A stretch of 64,000 bases of DNA from Symbiodinium kawagutii (Eukaryota; Sar; Dinophyceae; Suessiales; Symbiodiniaceae), in the NCBI GenBank assembly GCA_009767595.1, contig VSDK01016281.1, positions 114,745-178,744 of the forward strand, in the 5' to 3' direction. The notes under the pieces were generated by a model. That model was not told where the DNA came from and searched no databases. It saw nothing but the letters and a program-made list of their open reading frames with translations. This document shows, piece by piece, positions 58,955 through 64,000 of the stretch (position 1 is the first letter of the stretch; each line of letters begins with the position of its first letter). A program made the position numbers and the translations under genes.

Positions 58955-61900
58955 CACATGCCATGGACCAGGCTCCAAGGGTGCGCCATGTCCACCACAC
59001 TGCAGCTGAACAAAGCCATCAGCGCCTGCGCCAGAGGCGCCAGCGATGGCGAGGTCCTGCGATGAACCGACCCCGACCCCCTCATAGACCACTGGTTGGA
59101 ATCCAAGAACCACTGACTGCTGGGTTGATTGGCTGCTGATTGGTTGTTGATTAGCTGTTGATTAGCTGTTGATTGGCTGTTGATTGTTGCAGTGGATGAG
59201 GTTAATTGAGGTTCAAGGCACATTGTTAGGAGCTGAGTGAGGGGAACGTGTGCCTGTCACTACCAGCTAGTGGTTAATATCAACTATTCCAAATTCGGGT
59301 AATTATTAGTACACCTCCCAACACGAGAGGTGCCCAATCTGTTCATCTTGGAGTATGTGAGCAACCAGAGGTATCGAGGTTTTGAGCCATGGCCATTGCC
59401 AATATAGGTGCCCCAAGAAGGAACAACCTCCAACTCTTCCAAAATCACCAACGTTCATTTTTAAGCTGAAAACTTCATTTCTTGAGGCCTGCCATAAGAT
59501 ACTCAAACTTCAAACGTCCCATGGTGTATGGTTGGGCGCCCACTGTGTGTTATGTCCTGGCCAATTTTTGAATAGATGTTCCGATGTAAATCCATTGCCA
59601 CATCTCATACGTTGATGAGCATGATGTACGCCATATCCATGACTACAAGGTGGTTTCTCAAAATTGGGGACCCCGAAATCATCCAGTTTGTCAACCGTTT
59701 ATACTAATAAATAAACCATTTTGGGGTTGCCAATTTTGAGAAGCCTCCATAAACATCTACCATTAATCCATACAACAGCAACCTTGGCCACCTTAAATCA
59801 GCAGTACAAAGCCAATTTGAACCCTTCATTCACCACTCTGAAGGATGATTGATCACCATCATTACCTATCATTTGGCCATGACTCTACTATCACTTGACC
59901 ATCATTAACCATCATTGATCACCATCATTCACCATCATGCTATTGCTATGGTCATTTCTCTTGTCATTTCTATGGTTAACTATCACTTAAACCATCATCA
60001 ACCATCATGCTTAACTAAAAAATGGCCATTTAATCATCATTCGCCATCACTAAACCATCACTTAAACCACAATTAACCATCATTCAATCACCAATTGACC
60101 GTCACTTGAATCATAATTAACCATCAATAATTATCACTTAAACCATCACTTAAAACATCATTAATCGTCACTTAAACCATAATCAACCCCATCATTTAAT
60201 CACCAATTATCCGTCACTTGAACCATAATTAACCATCATTATTCACCCCCTTTCACCCATCGAAATCACCATCAAAACTCCATGGATCCCAGGCGAGCGC
60301 TGGATGGAGGCCTTGCACCTGCTGCGCGGCGGCGTGCCCCGCCGCGACGCGATCAGTGACATGGCGATGCGAAGCTGGGGGGTGGGGTGGTTGTGGGGAT
60401 GGTTTCCTCCGGAAAGTGCGGCAAAATGGATGAAATCCAGGGGTGATATGGATGGTTATGGGTGATAGATGGGTGTATTATGGGTGATAGATGGGTGTAT
60501 TATGGGTGATGGGTGAAAGGAATTGTAAGGATGAGTTGTAGTTGGAGCAAGGGTCATATATGTATCGACGGTGAGCAAAATCATCCTAAGAATGAATACT
60601 TTTGAAGCACAATCATCCTCAGAATCTTCCATTTTGGAGTTGAGGGTTGTAATAGCTGAGAACTGGGAATGTGCTGACTTCTGCTGCTGACAGATCTTGC
60701 ACCCGGACTCTCGGAGCTTCTATTGTTTTGTTGAGGTTGTACTGGCACGATATTCAGGAAAGCCAGGGTGAATGTCGGGGAACTCCTACACAATTTGCGG
60801 TCAAACATAAATATACACATATATATAAACATATCATGCTGTTTTGACCATTGATCTGAAGACTTTTTTTGAATCTGTGGGCAGTAACGTTCTCCAAGTT
60901 TTGCCGGTGATATCCTCGACATGGGACCCAGCGGGAAGATCCATCGTTGGGGATGCGGGTGAGGCTACAACTCCACAGCCAATGCTTGTGTGAAAGGCAG
61001 GGGCACAGGGGCACCTGGTGTCAGGTCACAGGAGCTGAGGCCACAGAAATGTTGGTGGGCAATGCTGTTTGGAGAGCTGGGTTCAGCACAGGAACTTCCA
61101 CGCCATGTTCATCTCTACCAGTAGAAGGAAACCGTGAGGAGTCATAGCTTCAGCATGTTTCAGCCATTGGTTTTGGCAAGTCACCGGCAACCATCCAAAA
61201 AAGGGGACAGTGAATTCATCCCAACAAGCTCGACTCGTGCAGGGTCACAGCTTTGGGATGGCTTTTCAGCTTTGGGTAGAGACCCTCAGCCGTTTCGTTG
61301 GGGAAGTCACCTACAGGAGGTCTGCCCCACCCAGGATAGGTCACAGCCAACGATGGGACCTGCCCCAGCTGCACCAGCTGAGTTCCTTGTAGGAGAGCAG
61401 TGGCAGCTGGCCTTGGTGCTCTTTGGGGAACTGGAGGAGCTCCGACTGCGCTGCAGTTGGGTCAACCGACCGAGTCGGGTGCGCGTACAAGTCGAGTTGT
61501 TGGGACCGACCTTTTTGGACACCAAGATAGTCGCATCACTACATCTCACAAGTATTCATAGTCAATAGATGTCAATTGGTACTTTCTTCAAGCAGTCACC
61601 ATGTATCACTGTTGACCGCAGTTTGGCAGTTTGCTTCTGGCAGAAACTCTGGCGCCCCAAACTTTTCGAGACACATCTGGTGTTCGCTTGCGTTGCGGGC
61701 ACCGGTGCCGCTGCCTTGGAGGTGACCGGATCGCGCCAGGAGAGCGGCCTCCAACGCACCCTGGTTTCGTTCAACATAGCGATGAAGGCCTATGACCAGG
61801 CCTGCCATGTGCCACCTGCTGCAGCTGTGTTGGTTGCAGCTGTGTGGGGAGTTCCACCAGTGATGGGCCGAAGCATTTTGGTTACATGGCGAGCTGGGCC

Positions 61901-62820
61901 AAGGCTTTAATCAACCAACTTTCATGGGGGATAATCACCAAGAATTTCATAGGGAAAACTTGCTGGTTAATGATGGGGGAAGCAGGGGGACTACGGGTGA
62001 ACTGACCCACAGCCACATGACAACCTCAGCCAATTTGTCCTGGATTCTTCTGGTTTGCTGATTTGTTAGTCCTGGATTTTCAGCAGCCAACTTGGGCGGT
62101 CAAAATCTTGTAGGTGTAAGCACCTTCCAATGGACGGACCACTCTTTGCTGGGATGTACCCATACAAATGGCTTCATATGATTAGTTTTACCTACCCATT
62201 ATCAATCATCAAACATTTGTATGCATACTATCATTCTAGAAATAGGTGATTAACCACCCATTATATCATTAATAACATATTCAATCACCCACCATCAATC
62301 ATTCACCAGCCAATTGACCTTCCTTAAACCTAGGTGGCTGTGGGTCAGTTCACCCTTAGTCCCCCTAGTTCCCCATCATTCACCAGGCTGTTTTCCCTAT
62401 GAAATTCTTGGTGATTATCTCCCATGAAAGTTGGTTGATGAACTGCTTGAACCAGCTCGCCATACATAGCTGGTCTATCCCCTAGTCTTGTTGGTTATTA
62501 CCCCTTATTATCAATCATTAACCAGCCATTAGTTGGTTGCTGAACTGCTTGAACCATAGCCAGGTGGCTGTGGATCAAAACCCCGTACCCCTGGTTCCCC
62601 TATCATTAACCATTGTTTCCCTTATTATTGTTGTTCATTATCCCCCATTAGTTGGTTGGGAAATATTGACCCATAGCCAGGTGACCCTTGATGCATGGCG
62701 GCACTCATTGCTGAGGCCAGTGCATGGCGCGAGTCCCTGGGGCTACTGCATCAGATGGCGCTGTTGGAGCTGCAAGGGGATGCCATCGGCTACAACACGG
62801 AGCCTCGGGGCAACGCCCGG
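58955..62820 (+). CDS. Pentatricopeptide-repeat (PPR) protein gene, partial at both ends
   Basis: Exons 58955-59053, 60298-60355, 60964-60996 (GC donor), 61393-61460, 61740-61808 and 62716-about 62790 join in phase. They give consecutive PPR helices: LQLNKAISACARGASDGE; RWMEALHLLRGGVPRRDAIS; YNSTANACVKGEQWQLALVL; FGELEELRLRCSW; LVSFNIAMKAYDQACH; ASAWRESLGLLHQMALLELQ; GDAIGYNT. Each degenerate 35-residue unit has the A-I-x-A-C and W-x-x-A/S-L-x-L-L pattern usual in dinoflagellate PPR proteins. Such proteins normally bind organellar RNA and act in processing, editing or translation. Introns split the repeat unit at similar points. The start and the last exons are not identified; no transit peptide can be judged. 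The first intron is flanked by GGCGAG on both sides, so its exact boundary is ambiguous by six bases. The intron fills hold simple repeats and element copies. Confidence 0.5.
59648..59752. mobile_element. Family 1 element
   Basis: Arms AAGGTGGTTTCTCAAAATTG and CAATTTTGAGAAGCCTCCAT; inside the first intron of the PPR gene. The CTACAAGGTGG left flank resembles family 2 termini. Confidence 0.5.
61888..62022. repeat. Family 4 repeat
   Basis: Starts ATGGCGAGCTGGGCCAAGG, ends CTGACCCACAGCCACATG; inside an intron of the PPR gene. Confidence 0.5.
62335..62682. repeat. Family 4 repeat, compound, inverse orientation
   Basis: GTGGCTGTGGGTCAGTTCAC at the left and ATTGACCCATAGCCAGG at the right, with internal CAGCTCGCCATA; same intron of the PPR gene as the opposite-strand copy at 61888. 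Confidence 0.5.
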
Positions 62821-63169
62821 CTAGGGCTGGCGGGGTTGACTGGGTGGTGGGTTTGATAGGGGTTATATACGGTTATACCCGTTAATAATGGTTAATAATA
62901 GGGGATAGTAAGGAACAATAGTGTTTAAACAACTACGATTGTTCCCCAAACAGTGTGTGCACTATAGGGGTTCTTACGGTAATAGAAAAGCTCCTGGTGT
63001 AGATCCAGGTGTGCTCGCTCGCGCGCGGCTAATTCGTGTACCCTTTCGTCAAAAACGTTCGCCCATCTTCCGTTTTCGACAGAAGCCTCGCACGAAACTG
63101 TTGCCCGGAGACCTCTCTTCGGGAGCTGCGTTCTCGCCTGCGTGCCGTGTCCATTTTTTGATCAATGTG

Positions 63170-63535
63170 CATTTTACGTGGCAGGCGCAAGGGAAAGCTC
63201 ACTTTTGTCCCTCTTGGGCATTAGGAATCTGTGGCAGGCGCAAGGAATTCTCACTGTTTCACAAAACGTGTAACTGTCGTCGATTTTGCGACGTTGCAAA
63301 AACGTTGGCAGGCGCACACAAAATGAGCGTGTCCGAAAACATCGACTTTTTCGTGACAGGTGCAGCATTTCGTGATCTTGAGCTCTCTTTTGGTGACCTC
63401 GAAACGCTCGTTTCGTGAGACTGTCGTCATTTTTGCATCTGCCATGTCGAGATCATTTTTCGTGACAGGTGCAGGACTTCGTATGCCTCGGGATCACTTT
63501 TTCGTGGCAGGCGCAGCATTTTGCAACATAAACGC
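63170..63535. repeat. Degenerate interspersed motif CAGGCGCA
   Basis: GGCAGGCGCA or GACAGGTGCA occurs at about 63181, 63233, 63306, 63356, 63464 and 63506, usually after CGTG. Probably an old, higher-divergence flank of the 73-base array. The 165-codon frame 62921-63418 crosses it and is unlikely to be real. Confidence 0.5.
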
Positions 63536-63595
63536 TTGAAATCGCAAATCGCACTGTAATGGAGACTTCAAGTGCCTTTCATACCTCTGTTTTTT

Positions 63596-64000
63596 TGTGT
63601 CTCGCCTGCGCGCGGTGCAAATTTTGATTTCGCTCGTGCAACCCTCTGCGGACTTTGTGCGTGTCGGATCGCTCTCGTCTGCACGAGTGCGAATTTTGAT
63701 TTCGCTTGCGCAACCCTCTGCGGACTTTGTGCGTGTCGGATCGCTCCCGTCTGCGCGCGGTGCGAATTTTGATTTCGCTCGTGCAACCCTCTGCGGACTT
63801 TGTGCGTGTCGGATCGCTCCCGTCTGCGCGCGGTGCGAATTTTGATTTCGCTTGTGCAACCCTCTGCGGACTTTGTGCGTGTCGGATCGCTCCCGTCTGC
63901 GCGCGGTGCGAATTTTGATTTCGCTCGTGCAACCCTCTGCGGACTTTGTGCGTGTCGGATCGCTCCCGTCTGCGCGCGGTGCGAATTTTGATTTCGCTCG
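63596..64000. repeat. 73-base tandem repeat reaching the window edge
   Basis: AATTTTGATTTCGCT recurs at 63620, 63692, 63765, 63838, 63911 and 63984: spacing 72 then 73 bases. Unit includes CTCTGCGGACTTTGTGCGTG and GTCTGCGCGCGGTGCG. The first unit is more diverged. Array continues beyond the window. Confidence 0.5.

Noticed and set aside
63494-63932. Repeated basic frames on the minus strand (SEIKIRT, ERSDTHKVRRG)
   Set aside because: Translation of the 73-base tandem repeat.

Overview
The window looks like nuclear DNA of a dinoflagellate; the species cannot be named. The reasons are many short GC-rich coding exons (33 to 340 bases) separated by long, AT-richer, repeat-filled introns; every convincing gene lying on the + strand; introns that start with GC as well as GT and often end AG before G; an interstitial TTTAGGG-type telomere-like tract; very abundant microsatellites; and many about 110-base inverted-repeat elements whose ends resemble splice sites. 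No rRNA, tRNA, CRISPR array or bacterial-type operon was found. Gene models were built by hand from open frames, splice sites and agreement of reading phase between exons; no RNA or protein search was possible.

Layout. 124-13782: a nucleoside-monophosphate-kinase-like gene (5' end outside the window) with a degenerate P-loop, ending in an acidic tail and a stop. 13918-17856: an unrecognised gene with a C-x2-C-x3-C cluster and a coiled-coil-like charged tail. 18800-20232: a three-exon 3' end of an unrecognised gene. 21735-30501: an unrecognised ten-exon phase-consistent chain, one of whose introns is almost filled by about 950 bases of ACT microsatellite. 31316-31828: assembly gap beside a TCA microsatellite. 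34829-37408: the clearest gene, a pentameric ligand-gated ion channel (Cys-loop/Pro-loop superfamily) with the FPxD loop and M1-M3. 37500-45005: scattered exons and one tentative model. 48888-51153: exons of one or two unrecognised genes, one with a miniature inverted-repeat element sitting exactly as an intron. 55937-56566: a complete small two-exon membrane-protein gene. 58955-62820: a pentatricopeptide-repeat (PPR) gene, probably an organelle RNA-binding protein. 63596-64000: a 73-base tandem repeat running off the edge.

The genes do not form an obvious pathway; they read as a one-direction gene array of the kind known in dinoflagellates. The most interesting signal is the set of three or more inverted-repeat element families whose termini carry a donor on the left and an acceptor on the right. 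In a few places excising the element joins two open frames in phase. That is the architecture of introners (intron-generating transposons). A second notable structure is a TIR-bounded unit with flanking 10-base direct repeats whose core is telomere-like DNA.
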